64,000 nt of DNA from Legionella jamestowniensis. Lineage in GTDB: Bacteria; Pseudomonadota; Gammaproteobacteria; Legionellales; Legionellaceae. How positions within the stretch are numbered: the stretch's first letter is position 1; each line of letters opens with the position of its first letter. Positions 1 through 8,906 of this stretch are shown here, one piece after another. Where the stretch lies: the NCBI RefSeq assembly GCF_001467745.1, contig NZ_LNYG01000013.1:102092-166091 (forward strand). Direction: 5' to 3'. The notes under the pieces were generated by a model. That model made no database searches. It saw only the letters and a program-made list of their open reading frames with translations, and had not been told where the DNA came from. Made by a program: the position numbers and the translations under genes.

Positions 1-143
1 AGAGCTGTGACCAAGAGATAGTTGCTTGCAACCGGGAATCTAACCCAAAAATTGTATTAAAATTGCATTTAATACCAGTTTTAATTCACATCTGGCGCCG
101 CATCTAATATTATATGCGCTTTACGATTGTGACGATGTTTACC

Positions 144-1514
144 ATGAGCCTATCCCCTTTAAATGCTATTTCACCGATTGACGGTCGCTATTTAAAAAAA
201 ACAACTCCCTTAAGTCCCTATTTTAGTGAGTTTGCGCTTACCTACTATCGACTAATGGTTGAAATTCGTTGGCTTGAAGCCTTGGCAGCCAATAAGACCA
301 TTACTGAAGTTCCTCAACTGGACAATGCAGCGAAAGTTTATTTGACCGAAATTTTGGTTAATTTTAATGAGGCTGAAGCGGAAAAAGTTAAAGAGTATGA
401 AAAGAAAACCAACCATGACGTCAAGGCTGTTGAATATTATCTGCAGGAAAAATTGGAGCAATTTGAAAGCTTACGAAAATATACCCCCTTTATCCATTTT
501 GCCTGCACCTCCGAAGATATTAACAATTTAGCCTATGCCTTGATGGTGAAAGAAGCTATTGCCCAGGTCATTCAGCCTACCCTGGCTGAAATCATGGGTA
601 GTATCACCATGCTCGGTAAACAGCACGGTGACATCGCCATGTTGTCAAGAACTCATGGGCAACCGGCGACCCCTACTACAATCGGAAAAGAATTAGTCAA
701 TTTTGTCGCACGATTAAAACGGCCGCAGCAGCAGCTGGCAGAAGTTCTCATCCCGGCAAAATGCAACGGCGCCGTGGGTAACTATAATGCCCATATAGTG
801 GCTTATCCGGATGTCGATTGGCGCAAGCACTGTGCAAATTTTGTCAGCTCACTAGGATTATCTTTTAGTGCCTATACGACACAAATTGAGCCACACGATG
901 GGCTAGCTGAAGTCTCCCACATCATGACTCGTATTAACAACATCTTGTTGGACTATACTCGTGATATTTGGACTTATATTTCCTTGAATTACTTTAAGCA
1001 AAAAACGGTAGAAGGTGAAGTTGGTTCATCCACGATGCCCCATAAAGTCAATCCCATTGATTTTGAAAATGCCGAAGGTAATCTGGGTTTGGCAAATGCC
1101 CTTTTTAATCATTTTGCCAATAAACTCACCCAGTCAAGAATGCAACGCGACTTGTCAGACTCTACCGTGTTAAGAAATATAGGGGTCGCTTTCGCTTATA
1201 CACTGATTGCTTTTCAAGCGATTACCAAAGGCAATGACAAACTTCAAATTAACAAGGCAGCTTTAAAAGCTGATTTGGATTCAAGTTGGGAGGTCCTGGC
1301 CGAAGCTATTCAAACTGTGATGAGACGCTATAACTTACCCAACGCCTATGAGCAATTAAAAAATTTAACACGTGGACAAGGGATTGATAAAGATAGTTTG
1401 AAAGAGTTTATTAAATCACTCGCCATTCCAGAAGAAGTTAAAAAGCAATTGCTGAATCTAACACCGGAAAGGTATACAGGCTTAGCAGCGCAACTGGTAA
1501 AAGCATTTTCATGA
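144..1514 (+). CDS. purB: Adenylosuccinate lyase
   Basis: Cytosolic enzyme of the fumarase/aspartase superfamily. It releases fumarate from SAICAR and from adenylosuccinate, two steps of purine and AMP synthesis. Visible signatures are the start MSLSPLNAISPIDGRY, SRTHGQPATP near residue 168 (catalytic His region), and the superfamily loop GSSTMPHKVNP near residues 293-302. At about 456 residues it has the length of E. coli PurB. The reading frame is open from 114, but the protein family begins at the ATG at 144, so I chose that start; the ATGs at 114 and 135 remain possible. Its stop overlaps the nadB start (ATGA), which suggests cotranscription of purB with nadB and nadA. Confidence 0.97.
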   Translation: MSLSPLNAISPIDGRYLKKTTPLSPYFSEFALTYYRLMVEIRWLEALAANKTITEVPQLDNAAKVYLTEILVNFNEAEAEKVKEYEKKTNHDVKAVEYYLQEKLEQFESLRKYTPFIHFACTSEDINNLAYALMVKEAIAQVIQPTLAEIMGSITMLGKQHGDIAMLSRTHGQPATPTTIGKELVNFVARLKRPQQQLAEVLIPAKCNGAVGNYNAHIVAYPDVDWRKHCANFVSSLGLSFSAYTTQIEPHDGLAEVSHIMTRINNILLDYTRDIWTYISLNYFKQKTVEGEVGSSTMPHKVNPIDFENAEGNLGLANALFNHFANKLTQSRMQRDLSDSTVLRNIGVAFAYTLIAFQAITKGNDKLQINKAALKADLDSSWEVLAEAIQTVMRRYNLPNAYEQLKNLTRGQGIDKDSLKEFIKSLAIPEEVKKQLLNLTPERYTGLAAQLVKAFS

Positions 1515-3157
1515 GCCAATTATCACAACAAGGACAGATGCTTGAATTTGATGTTCTAGTCTTAGGCACGGGGCTAGCAGGACTAAACTACTGCCTTCAA
1601 TTGTTAAAATTACAGCCGCATGTAAAAATCGCCCTCATCAGCAAGGCTGAAAGCTCTGAATGCAATAGCCGTTATGCTCAGGGGGGAATCGCTGCAGCCG
1701 TTGCTAAGGATGACTCTCTTGAATCTCATATTTCCGATACCCTGTATGCGGGAGACGGATTATGTTATCAACCTGCTGTTGAGTTTATTATTCGCCAAGC
1801 CCCTCAAGCCATCGAAGAGTTAATTAATTATCAGGTTAATTTTACCCGGCAGTCCGATGGCGAGTTTGCCCTTGCCCAGGAAGGGGGGCACTCTCATCGG
1901 CGCATATTCAATAGTGGCGATCAGACCGGCCTTACTGTCACGCAAACTTTATTGGAAATCGCCAAACGTCATCCTCAAATTAGATTTTTTGAACATCATG
2001 TCGCTGTTAATTTGATTACCCACTACCATCCTCATCGAACCGATATTCAAGGTGAAGTCCTTGGTGCCTATATCTTAGATTGCCAGCAAAACTGCATACA
2101 TACTTTTGCCGCGCGCTGTATAATTCTTGCCACAGGCGGTGCTGGCAAAACCTATCGTTACACCACTAATCCAATGATAGCAACGGGTGACGGCGTAGCA
2201 ATGGCCTATCGTGCCGGTGCACGAGTAGGTAATATGGAATTTTACCAATTTCATCCCACCCTGTTACACCATCATTCACTAAACAATTTTTTAATTTCTG
2301 AAGCGGTACGTGGTGAAGGGGCCTTGTTAAAAAATCCCGACACCAATGAACGGTTTATGAAACGTTATGCGCCCGAAGCGATGGAGCTAGCCACGCGCGA
2401 CGTTGTTGCCCGCTCTATTTTTAGTGAAATAGAACACGGACAACATGGGTTTGTTTATCTGGATATTACCCATCAGCCGAAAGCATTTCTAAAAAAGCGT
2501 TTCCCACAAATTTATACCACCTTGCTATCTATTGGCATAGATATGAGCCAGGATATGATACCCGTCGTTCCAGCAGCGCATTACCAATGTGGCGGCGTAC
2601 TAACCGATGTCGATGGGCGTACCGACTTAAAGCGTTTATATGCTATCGGTGAGGTCGCATTTACAGGTCTTCATGGAGCCAATCGATTAGCCAGTAATTC
2701 CTTGTTGGAAGCGCTCGTGATGGCCAGTAACGCGGCCAGATGCACGTTAAAGGATATTACAACCCCTTCAAAAATCATTGAAAACATCCCTAACTGGAAC
2801 TCCCCCGGCGAGGTAAATCCAAGGCGAGCCAGTCAGATTAATGCCCATTGGCGTGGACTTCGGGGGGAAATGACTTCTTACGCAGGCATCGTCCGTACTG
2901 AAGCGGGGTTGGAAGATCTACTACAATTAATCATGAAACGAAAGAAAATTATCGAAGAATACTACTGGAAGCATTGTATTACTCGTGATTTTATTGAGCT
3001 ACGGAATATTGTATTGAACGCGGAATTGATTGTTCGGGCAGCACTGTCAAGAAGGGAATCGCGTGGAGGACATTTTCGTGAGGATTTCCCTCAAAAAAAT
3101 GTAAAAGCCGAGGAAAGTATTGCCAGATTAACCTCGCCGCAAAATTCTTTTATTTAG
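1511..3157 (+). CDS. nadB: L-aspartate oxidase
   Basis: FAD enzyme that oxidises L-aspartate to iminoaspartate, the first step of de novo NAD synthesis; NadA uses the product. The N-terminal dinucleotide-binding motif GTGLAG lies at residues 19-24. NSRYAQGGIAAAV follows near residue 52, a substrate-site GGHSHRRIF near 125, and GANRLASNSLLEALV near 388 (FAD binding), as in the fumarate reductase/NadB flavoprotein family. At 548 residues it is full length. The start overlaps the purB stop by four bases and the stop is only 17 bases before the likely nadA ATG, so translation of the three genes is probably coupled. Confidence 0.96.
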   Translation: MSQLSQQGQMLEFDVLVLGTGLAGLNYCLQLLKLQPHVKIALISKAESSECNSRYAQGGIAAAVAKDDSLESHISDTLYAGDGLCYQPAVEFIIRQAPQAIEELINYQVNFTRQSDGEFALAQEGGHSHRRIFNSGDQTGLTVTQTLLEIAKRHPQIRFFEHHVAVNLITHYHPHRTDIQGEVLGAYILDCQQNCIHTFAARCIILATGGAGKTYRYTTNPMIATGDGVAMAYRAGARVGNMEFYQFHPTLLHHHSLNNFLISEAVRGEGALLKNPDTNERFMKRYAPEAMELATRDVVARSIFSEIEHGQHGFVYLDITHQPKAFLKKRFPQIYTTLLSIGIDMSQDMIPVVPAAHYQCGGVLTDVDGRTDLKRLYAIGEVAFTGLHGANRLASNSLLEALVMASNAARCTLKDITTPSKIIENIPNWNSPGEVNPRRASQINAHWRGLRGEMTSYAGIVRTEAGLEDLLQLIMKRKKIIEEYYWKHCITRDFIELRNIVLNAELIVRAALSRRESRGGHFREDFPQKNVKAEESIARLTSPQNSFI

Positions 3158-3174
3158 TTTTGAGGTACCCTTGG

Positions 3175-4518
3175 ATGTTTGAAAACCATTCCACTTTTCA
3201 ACCTGAAAAAACATTAATGCGGGTTACAAACGACATGACGATTTGTCAAACTGATTATCCGCTGGATTGGTATCAGGAAGATTTTATTCCTTATGCTGAG
3301 GAATATCTTGCTTTACCCGATCGTAAATTGACGACCGTTTTAGCCTGGATGGCACCTTATGTAAAAAAGGCACAAAGTCATTTTGGCGACAAGCTTCTCT
3401 TACTGGCTCATTATTACATGGGCGGTGACATTGTACGACTTGTGGAGCAATTTGGCGGACAGATTGGCGATTCTTATCAATTAGCACTCATGGCGGCCCA
3501 TCATCCTGAAAAATCGGTCATCATTGAATCGGCTGTTCACTTTATGGCAGAGTCCATTGCTATTTTAGCCAATCAGCATCAGCAAGTTTACATTACCAAT
3601 CCGAAGTCCGGATGCACCATGGAAATGCTCGCCAAAGATTTTATGGTGGAACCTGCTTTTTTAGATCTTAATGAAAGGTATGGAGCTGAAAACATTTTAC
3701 CGGTTTGTTATATGAATACCTCAGGCCGTGTAAAAGCAATGACCGGTGCTCAAGGCGGTGCCGTATGTACCAGTTCCAATGTCAAAAAAATCTTCCAATG
3801 GGCTCGCCAACAACATAAAAAAATATTATTTATTCCTGATCGTCATATGGGTGAAAATATTGCTTATTGGCTGGGCATACAAAATTTAGCTTATTGGCCA
3901 GGGGGTACGGCCGGTGCCCAATATTCTTTGCTGGCGCAGGATGATAAAACACTCGCGCAGTTCGATAAAGCGGAGTTAATTTTATTTTCCAGTGAGTGTG
4001 CAGTCCACACACACTATCAGCCATACATGTGTGAATATTGGCATAGTCTTGGATACACGACAGTGGTGCATCCTGAATGTCGCAATGATGTTATTCGCGT
4101 TGCACAACACGCAGGTTCAACGGCTTTTATTTGGGACTACGTCGTCAATGACAGGGCTGGAAATAAGAAATACGCCATCGGTACGGAAAACCATATGGTC
4201 GAAAACGTGAAGCAACATTGTAAGTCCCTTGGTATTGATGTCGTTAATTTAGCTGAAGCACCTAAAAAAGATGATCAAAAAGGGATGGGTTGCGGTTGTG
4301 CAACTATGTCACGTAATGATCCACCGCATTTGGTGGCCTTACTCGACCTTTTACGTCAGGGGAAAAGCATGGCCTATAACGAAGTGAAAGCTGGTGATTT
4401 AGTTAATGAATTTACAGGTTCACGCCAGCGCTTGAAAGAAAACGACCAACAGTGGATTATTGAAAATGCCAAAAAAGCATTGGAAATGATGATAAAGATC
4501 ACTGAAAATCGTTTGTAA
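3175..4518 (+). CDS. nadA: Quinolinate synthase A
   Basis: Condenses iminoaspartate with dihydroxyacetone phosphate to quinolinate using a [4Fe-4S] cluster, directly after NadB in NAD synthesis. Recognisable family segments are LLLAHYYMGGDIVRL, an NTSGRVKA motif, and PDRHMGENIAYW. Candidate cluster cysteines are Cys147 (KSGCTMEM), Cys275 (SSECAVHTH) and Cys373 or Cys375 (GMGCGCATM). The protein is about 447 residues, longer than the roughly 350 of E. coli NadA; the extra length lies at both ends and in the middle. The frame is open from a TTG at 3160, but ATG 3175 is the first conventional start. It follows nadB almost directly. Confidence 0.93.
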   Translation: MFENHSTFQPEKTLMRVTNDMTICQTDYPLDWYQEDFIPYAEEYLALPDRKLTTVLAWMAPYVKKAQSHFGDKLLLLAHYYMGGDIVRLVEQFGGQIGDSYQLALMAAHHPEKSVIIESAVHFMAESIAILANQHQQVYITNPKSGCTMEMLAKDFMVEPAFLDLNERYGAENILPVCYMNTSGRVKAMTGAQGGAVCTSSNVKKIFQWARQQHKKILFIPDRHMGENIAYWLGIQNLAYWPGGTAGAQYSLLAQDDKTLAQFDKAELILFSSECAVHTHYQPYMCEYWHSLGYTTVVHPECRNDVIRVAQHAGSTAFIWDYVVNDRAGNKKYAIGTENHMVENVKQHCKSLGIDVVNLAEAPKKDDQKGMGCGCATMSRNDPPHLVALLDLLRQGKSMAYNEVKAGDLVNEFTGSRQRLKENDQQWIIENAKKALEMMIKITENRL

Positions 4519-4551
4519 AAAATACAAGTGCAACGAACAGGAGTATTTGCA

Positions 4552-5046
4552 ATGGACAACAACTATCATTCGATTTATGAAGTGCCCGTCGAGACCATGG
4601 ATGGGAACGAGACCACTTTAAAACCTTACCAAAATCAGGTCATGCTCATTGTGAACGTCGCCAGTCGTTGCGGTTTCACACCGCAATACAAAGAATTGGA
4701 AACACTTCACAAAGACTACAAGGAAAAAGGATTTAGTGTCATTGGATTTCCCTGCAATCAATTTTTTCATCAAGAACCCGGAAGTCATGAGGAAATCAAA
4801 GCATTTGCAGAAAGTTGTTATAACGTCACCTTCCCCTTATTTGCCAAAATTGATGTGAAAGGTGCAAAACGGGCCCCTCTTTACGAATACATCGCAAAAA
4901 ACATTCAGAAAAAACCTTTAAAATTTGTTCCCTGGAATTTTACAAAATTTCTGGTTGACACTCAGGGGAATGTCGTAAAACAATATTTACCGATGGCTTC
5001 TTTTAAAAAAATCCGAGGGGATATTGAGACTTTATTGCCTCAGTAG
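4552..5046 (+). CDS. Glutathione peroxidase (cysteine type)
   Basis: Thiol peroxidase of the glutathione peroxidase family, reducing hydroperoxides in the cytosol. The expected residues are all visible: peroxidatic Cys40 in VASRCGFTPQY (cysteine instead of selenocysteine), Gln70 in GFPCNQF, and Trp128-Asn129 in PWNFTKF. Cys89 is placed like the resolving cysteine of thioredoxin-dependent members such as BtuE, so thioredoxin may be the real reductant (inference). The ATG at 4552 has an AGGAG eight bases upstream and is preferred to the in-frame start at 4528. It lies 33 bases after nadA and may be read from the same transcript. Confidence 0.93.
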   Translation: MDNNYHSIYEVPVETMDGNETTLKPYQNQVMLIVNVASRCGFTPQYKELETLHKDYKEKGFSVIGFPCNQFFHQEPGSHEEIKAFAESCYNVTFPLFAKIDVKGAKRAPLYEYIAKNIQKKPLKFVPWNFTKFLVDTQGNVVKQYLPMASFKKIRGDIETLLPQ

Positions 5047-5303
5047 TCCAAAAGTATCTAAAGCTTGAATAATACAATTCCGTAGACCAACCTACGTTGG
5101 TTTGAATAAAAATAGTCTTTTTTAAACCTTTCTTGATTTTTTTATATAAATTAATCACTTTTTATCGTCTTAATTTTTCTGGTTTAGGTTAAACTATTAG
5201 AGACCTACTTTTTCAATGTTCTTGTAACGAAATTTATAACCCTCATTTGTAAACGCCTCACTTCACATTAAAAATAGCACAAGCTATGATTAGATGGATT
5301 CGA

Positions 5304-5684
5304 TTATTGTATGGCTGTTTTAAACCAACAGTCATTAACTGACTGCGTACAAACAAACCCTCCTAATGTTTCAATCCAATTGTAATCACTACGAGCAGGA
5401 ATTTTAACATTGACTGGCCACCAAATTGAATAAAATCCCACGGAGTTCTTGTAAGTGCATACTACTCCTCGTCCTACCCCTGCAACCATAATATTCGCCC
5501 GGGTAAAGCGAGTTGAAACATCCGCCTGAACATGATGAGGAGAAAAAGGATTTTCAACCCAGGGCTTTGGAATTACACCCCATTTTAATGAACTAGTTTC
5601 AGGATCCGGACAATGCTCCGCATAGGAGAATCCTGTCAATAGCGACAAAACCCATGCGATAGACATTACGGTTAATTTTTTCAT
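5304..5684 (-). CDS. Small secreted protein, DUF3757-like
   Basis: Predicted exported protein of 126 residues. The N-terminus MKKLTVMSIAWVLSLLTGFSYAEHC is a clear Sec signal peptide with probable cleavage after SYA. The mature part has four cysteines (EHCPDPE, VVCTYKN, FVCTQSV, DCWFKT), suggesting disulfides, and aromatic segments such as GFYSIWWPVNVKIP. It resembles a family of small secreted proteins, many of them in Legionella (DUF3757); this is from memory and not searched. The ATG at 5684 is chosen because AAGGA lies six bases upstream; TTG 5708 and ATG 5690 are alternatives. It stands alone, between the peroxidase gene and tRNA-Leu. No function is known. Confidence 0.75.
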   Translation of the reverse strand: MKKLTVMSIAWVLSLLTGFSYAEHCPDPETSSLKWGVIPKPWVENPFSPHHVQADVSTRFTRANIMVAGVGRGVVCTYKNSVGFYSIWWPVNVKIPARSDYNWIETLGGFVCTQSVNDCWFKTAIQ

Positions 5685-5771
5685 GCGCATTCCTTTTTGT
5701 ACTGTCAATGGATTGTCGACAACTGCTATTTATAATTAAATACTTTTCTTAAATAATTTTAAACTTTTTCA

Positions 5772-5799
5772 TTGTAACAAACTATTTCTTTGCTATAAT
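5772..5799 (+). promoter_or_regulatory. Sigma-70 promoter of tRNA-Leu
   Basis: TTGTAA (5772-5777) and a perfect TATAAT (5794-5799) are separated by 16 bases, and the tRNA begins ten bases after the -10 box. The GC-rich stretch GGCCGCC just after the -10 is typical of stringently controlled stable-RNA promoters (established for E. coli; inference here). Confidence 0.75.
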
Positions 5800-5809
5800 G
5801 GCCGCCTGT

Positions 5810-5896
5810 GCCGGGGTGGCGGAATTGGTAGACGCGCCGGATTCAAAATCCGGTGGTGGTGACACCGTGTGGGTTCGAGTCCCACCCTCGGTACCA
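5810..5896 (+). tRNA. tRNA-Leu (anticodon CAA)
   Basis: An 87-base class II tRNA with a long variable arm. The acceptor stem pairs GCCGGGG (5810-5816) with CCTCGGT before ACCA, with a G-U pair at 1:72. The anticodon stem CCGGA/TCCGG encloses the loop TTCAAAA, giving anticodon CAA at 5844-5846 (reads UUG). The T-loop GGTTCGAGTCC is standard, and CCA is encoded. It is close to E. coli tRNA-Leu(CAA). Confidence 0.96.
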
Positions 5897-6222
5897 TCAA
5901 AAGAATGATAACAGCCCTTCTCTTTTGATAGCAACTTGTACCTTTCAACGACTTTTATTCTCTAAACAACCATCCTATTAAACAACACCATCCTGAGTAT
6001 CCAACCACACACTGTGGCAAACATCAAAAAGACGACCGTCATCCCGAATGTAGTGATGGAGCTGCTTTATATCAGGAGATGTCTCACTACGTTCGACATG
6101 ACATACGTCCTTGGAACATAGCGAAGGATGACGGTAATTTTACGCAAATAAACCCGATTGTCGCAGAGGTGCCAATCAGGCTACAATTACTTTTTTAAAG
6201 CTGTTATTTTCTTGGATTAAAA
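5897..6222. other. Intergenic spacer after tRNA-Leu
   Basis: No gene is visible. A nine-base inverted repeat (ATCAAAAGA 5896-5904 with TCTTTTGAT 5921-5929) follows the tRNA and may help end or process the transcript, but it has no uridine tract. The rest is a dispersed repeat (6035-6135, described separately) and the leader of the next gene. Confidence 0.6.
6035..6135. repeat. Dispersed repeat, family B (copy 1)
   Basis: A roughly 100-base element bounded by the perfect inverted repeat ACCGTCATCC (6035-6044) and GGATGACGGT (6126-6135). Its inner part (AGGAGATGTCTCACTACG, then TTCGACATGACATACGT) recurs in reverse orientation near 23775-23830. It looks like a non-autonomous REP/MITE-type element; no coding capacity. 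Confidence 0.7.
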
Positions 6223-7308
6223 ATGCCAAAGCACCAGGATTATTCGCTTCTTTTTCAAAACAATTCGGAAATTTTCCCGGATGCCCCCGCTAAACTACTT
6301 AATGATTTAACTAGTCAATGGCTTAAAAGCAAACCTCTAGCAGGTATTCGTTTGCTACATAATATTCCGCTGACCTATGAAACGTTAGTGAAACTGGAAT
6401 CATTGTTACTTGCCGGTGCAAATTTAACAGTTACCCATACAAAGTGCATCGCTAAATTACCTGATAGAAAGATTGTTTCTCTTCTTAACCAGATAGGTAT
6501 TCCCTATATCCAAAACCACAACGAAATTAAAGGGGAGTTTGATATCGCTCTTGATTGCTGTGCTGAGGTAGTCGATATGCCAAAGGTTACAATTACTCAA
6601 GGCATTGTTGAATTAACGCAAAGTGGTGGTGAACGCTATAAGAAAATGAACCTCCCCTTCCCGGTGATTAATGTTGATGAGTCCCACTTAAAAATGCTGG
6701 AAGGGATGTATGGTACAGGTGAGTCTTTTGTTCGCTCAATTAAAGAACAGACTGGTCAATCAATCAGAAACAAACCTTTCATCCTCTTTGGTTTTGGAAA
6801 AGTAGGGCGTGGCATCGTCAGGTATTTATTGCAAGAAACCCCCTACATTACTGTCGTGGACTCATCCAAAAATCAACTCGATAAAGCCAAGGCGTTTAAT
6901 GTGAAAACATTGCATACCTCTCAACTTGCAATGATTAAAGAAAGTGCCAAAGGAAGCTTTTGTATAGTAACCGCCACGGGTAAACTCCATGTTTTATCTG
7001 ACTATTTATGCGCAGCAGATTGTCCGCAGGCATTTATAGCCAATATGGGGGCTCTTGATGAAATTGGTCCGCAATTTCATGGTGATAACGTGCTATGTTC
7101 ACGCATGCCTATCAATTTTTCACTCAAACATCCAACGCTACTTCATTTTATTGATCCCATTTTTTATGCACATAATTTATCCGCACAATTAATCTTGGAA
7201 AATAATTACACGTCCGGTTACCACCCCTTTCCAAACTATTTGGATAATTTAATTGTAAAGCTGTGGAATACTTACCATCCTATCGATATTAGCGATATCT
7301 ATCTTTAA
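6223..7308 (+). CDS. S-adenosylhomocysteine hydrolase-like NAD-binding protein
   Basis: A divergent relative of adenosylhomocysteinase, the enzyme that splits S-adenosylhomocysteine. Family-like segments in order: LAGIRLLHNIPLTYETLVKLESLL (N-terminal substrate domain), INVDES then MYGTGESFVRSIKEQTG (compare LYGCRESLVDGIKRAT in true SAHH), the Rossmann motif GFGKVGRG near residue 190, CIVTATGK, and IANMGALDE. At 361 residues it is about 70-110 residues shorter than true SAHH, and the usual C-terminal Lys/Tyr-rich end (DHYRY) is missing. I infer a NAD-binding paralogue whose substrate may differ. It stands alone and converges on the downstream permease gene. Confidence 0.75.
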   Translation: MPKHQDYSLLFQNNSEIFPDAPAKLLNDLTSQWLKSKPLAGIRLLHNIPLTYETLVKLESLLLAGANLTVTHTKCIAKLPDRKIVSLLNQIGIPYIQNHNEIKGEFDIALDCCAEVVDMPKVTITQGIVELTQSGGERYKKMNLPFPVINVDESHLKMLEGMYGTGESFVRSIKEQTGQSIRNKPFILFGFGKVGRGIVRYLLQETPYITVVDSSKNQLDKAKAFNVKTLHTSQLAMIKESAKGSFCIVTATGKLHVLSDYLCAADCPQAFIANMGALDEIGPQFHGDNVLCSRMPINFSLKHPTLLHFIDPIFYAHNLSAQLILENNYTSGYHPFPNYLDNLIVKLWNTYHPIDISDIYL

Positions 7309-7339
7309 TTGTGCAACTGCACGTGGATGCCACAAGCAA

Positions 7340-8593
7340 TTAATGAACGACCCTTATGGCTTCTTTCTTCGCAAAATTGATCTCGCTATCCGATTTGGTT
7401 TGCTCTCTTATCATAAATAAAAAGGGTACAAACCCTAAAGCAAGAAGAAACGATAATTGATACAGTCCTATCCATCCAAGCCACATTTGTAACATTGCGG
7501 CAAGTGGCCCTGAAAAAATTCGGGGTAAAGTAGACACGGCTACCAGTATTGAAAACTGAGTTCCAGTGAATGATTTATTCACCAATCGCATAAATAAAGC
7601 AACTAACGCAGTTGATCCCATACCTGCTGCAAAATTATCACAAACGACTGCAGCAGCAAATAACATTAAATTCTTACCCACAATAGCCAACAAGATAAAC
7701 AAAATATTCGTTGCTGCTTGCACTAAACCAAATACAAGCAAAGAACTAAAGAGCGAGCAACGCAAAAGAATGACACCAGCCGCTAATCCCCCTAAAAGAA
7801 TGGAACTAATGCCTATCATTTTATTGACATAGCCAATAGTGTCTAAAGAAAAACCAACACCCTGGATTAAAAAAGGCATTACAATTCCACTTGTGGTCGC
7901 GGTAAAAGCCTCACCTAATTTGTAGAATACAATGAAGAATAACAAAGGAACAATGCCTCGCCTCGTTAATAAATCGTTAATGGGTGCAACAAAAGCATTC
8001 ACAAAACTGGTATTGCTAATGGTTTTTTCCGATGGTTCTGCACTCCATAGCGTGGCAAAGAGACCAATAAACATTAAACATCCCATGAGACGGTAAGTGA
8101 ATGCCCACCCTAAATGCTTAGCAATCACCAGAGCCAAGCCACCTGCAATGAGAAGTGCCAAACGATAACCAAAGACAGCCATTGAGGCGCCTAAACCATG
8201 TTCTGTGGAAGGTAAATATTCCACGCGATGCGCATCAATAGCCACATCTTGCGTGGCTGATAAACACGCCAATAAAAAAGCCAAGACAGCCATTATTTCC
8301 GGCGATGTCCGCGGCGAAAACCAAGCCAGTGCATTAAAACCAAATAATAAACCAAGCTGCATCATTAGCATCCAGCTTCGTCGTCTACCTATGGGCAACA
8401 AGGAATAGCGATCTAACAGTGGCCCCCAGGCAATGCGATACGCATAAGGCAGGCTAATCAAACTCAACATGCCTGTTGCCAATACAGACATTCCAACATC
8501 AGCGTACCAGGCCTGCAGGGTTCCTGTGATTAAAGCCAGAGGAAGCCCTGAGGAAAATCCCAATAAAAAAATAATTAGCAACCGTTTATTCAT
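7340..8593 (-). CDS. MFS permease, AmpG-like
   Basis: Inner-membrane transporter of the major facilitator superfamily, about 12 membrane segments over 417 residues. The N-terminus (GFSSGLPLALITGTLQAWYADVG, then PLLDRYSLLPIGRRRSWM) strongly resembles AmpG, which imports anhydromuropeptides for peptidoglycan recycling; SATQDVAIDAHRVE further supports the AmpG group. Legionella genomes carry several AmpG-like paralogues, so the actual substrate is uncertain. I chose ATG 8593 (MNKRLL) over the in-frame TTG 8611; a GAG lies six bases upstream. It is convergent with the SAHH-like gene and shows no operon partner. Confidence 0.85.
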   Translation of the reverse strand: MNKRLLIIFLLGFSSGLPLALITGTLQAWYADVGMSVLATGMLSLISLPYAYRIAWGPLLDRYSLLPIGRRRSWMLMMQLGLLFGFNALAWFSPRTSPEIMAVLAFLLACLSATQDVAIDAHRVEYLPSTEHGLGASMAVFGYRLALLIAGGLALVIAKHLGWAFTYRLMGCLMFIGLFATLWSAEPSEKTISNTSFVNAFVAPINDLLTRRGIVPLLFFIVFYKLGEAFTATTSGIVMPFLIQGVGFSLDTIGYVNKMIGISSILLGGLAAGVILLRCSLFSSLLVFGLVQAATNILFILLAIVGKNLMLFAAAVVCDNFAAGMGSTALVALFMRLVNKSFTGTQFSILVAVSTLPRIFSGPLAAMLQMWLGWIGLYQLSFLLALGFVPFLFMIREQTKSDSEINFAKKEAIRVVH

Positions 8594-8658
8594 AGAATAC
8601 TCAAGTGTCAATTCTATTGCTTTGCAAGCACATTTTTATGTTGCCTTTGCGAACAAAA

Positions 8659-8732
8659 GAAGCAATCCAAAACAAATTCAAAGGTCGTACTAGCTAGATT
8701 GTTTCGCTAGCCTCGCGATGACGCAATTCTAA
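8659..8732. repeat. Dispersed repeat, family A (copy 1)
   Basis: A 74-base palindromic element beginning GAAGCAATCC and ending GACGCAATTCTAA. The inner AGATTGTTTCGCTAGC is the reverse-complement partner of the start. Two other copies are at 12585-12660 and 20318-20396. This copy is the most degenerate. Confidence 0.65.
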
Positions 8733-8876
8733 AATGCTTATTCTGTGCAAAGATTCTATTGATTAAATTCTTAATATTATTTACTAAAAGAACAGCTTAG
8801 GGGCACTAACCATATAATTGTGAATAGCGTGAAAAGGATAGCTGAAAAACAAACAAGATTAAGAATTCAATAACGT

Positions 8877-8897
8877 GCTCCTGGCTAAGCCAGGAGC
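8877..8897 (-). terminator. Hairpin downstream of mip
   Basis: Nine-base perfect stem GCTCCTGGC / GCCAGGAGC with a TAA loop, starting ten bases after the mip stop. On the mip strand it is not followed by a long U-tract, so it may act as a 3'-end stabiliser or a weak terminator. Confidence 0.6.
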
Positions 8898-8906
8898 TTA
8901 ACGTTC

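Noticed and set aside
5896-5929. Hairpin after tRNA-Leu as an intrinsic terminator
   Set aside because: The nine-base stem has a 16-base loop and no T-run; kept only as a remark in the spacer entry.
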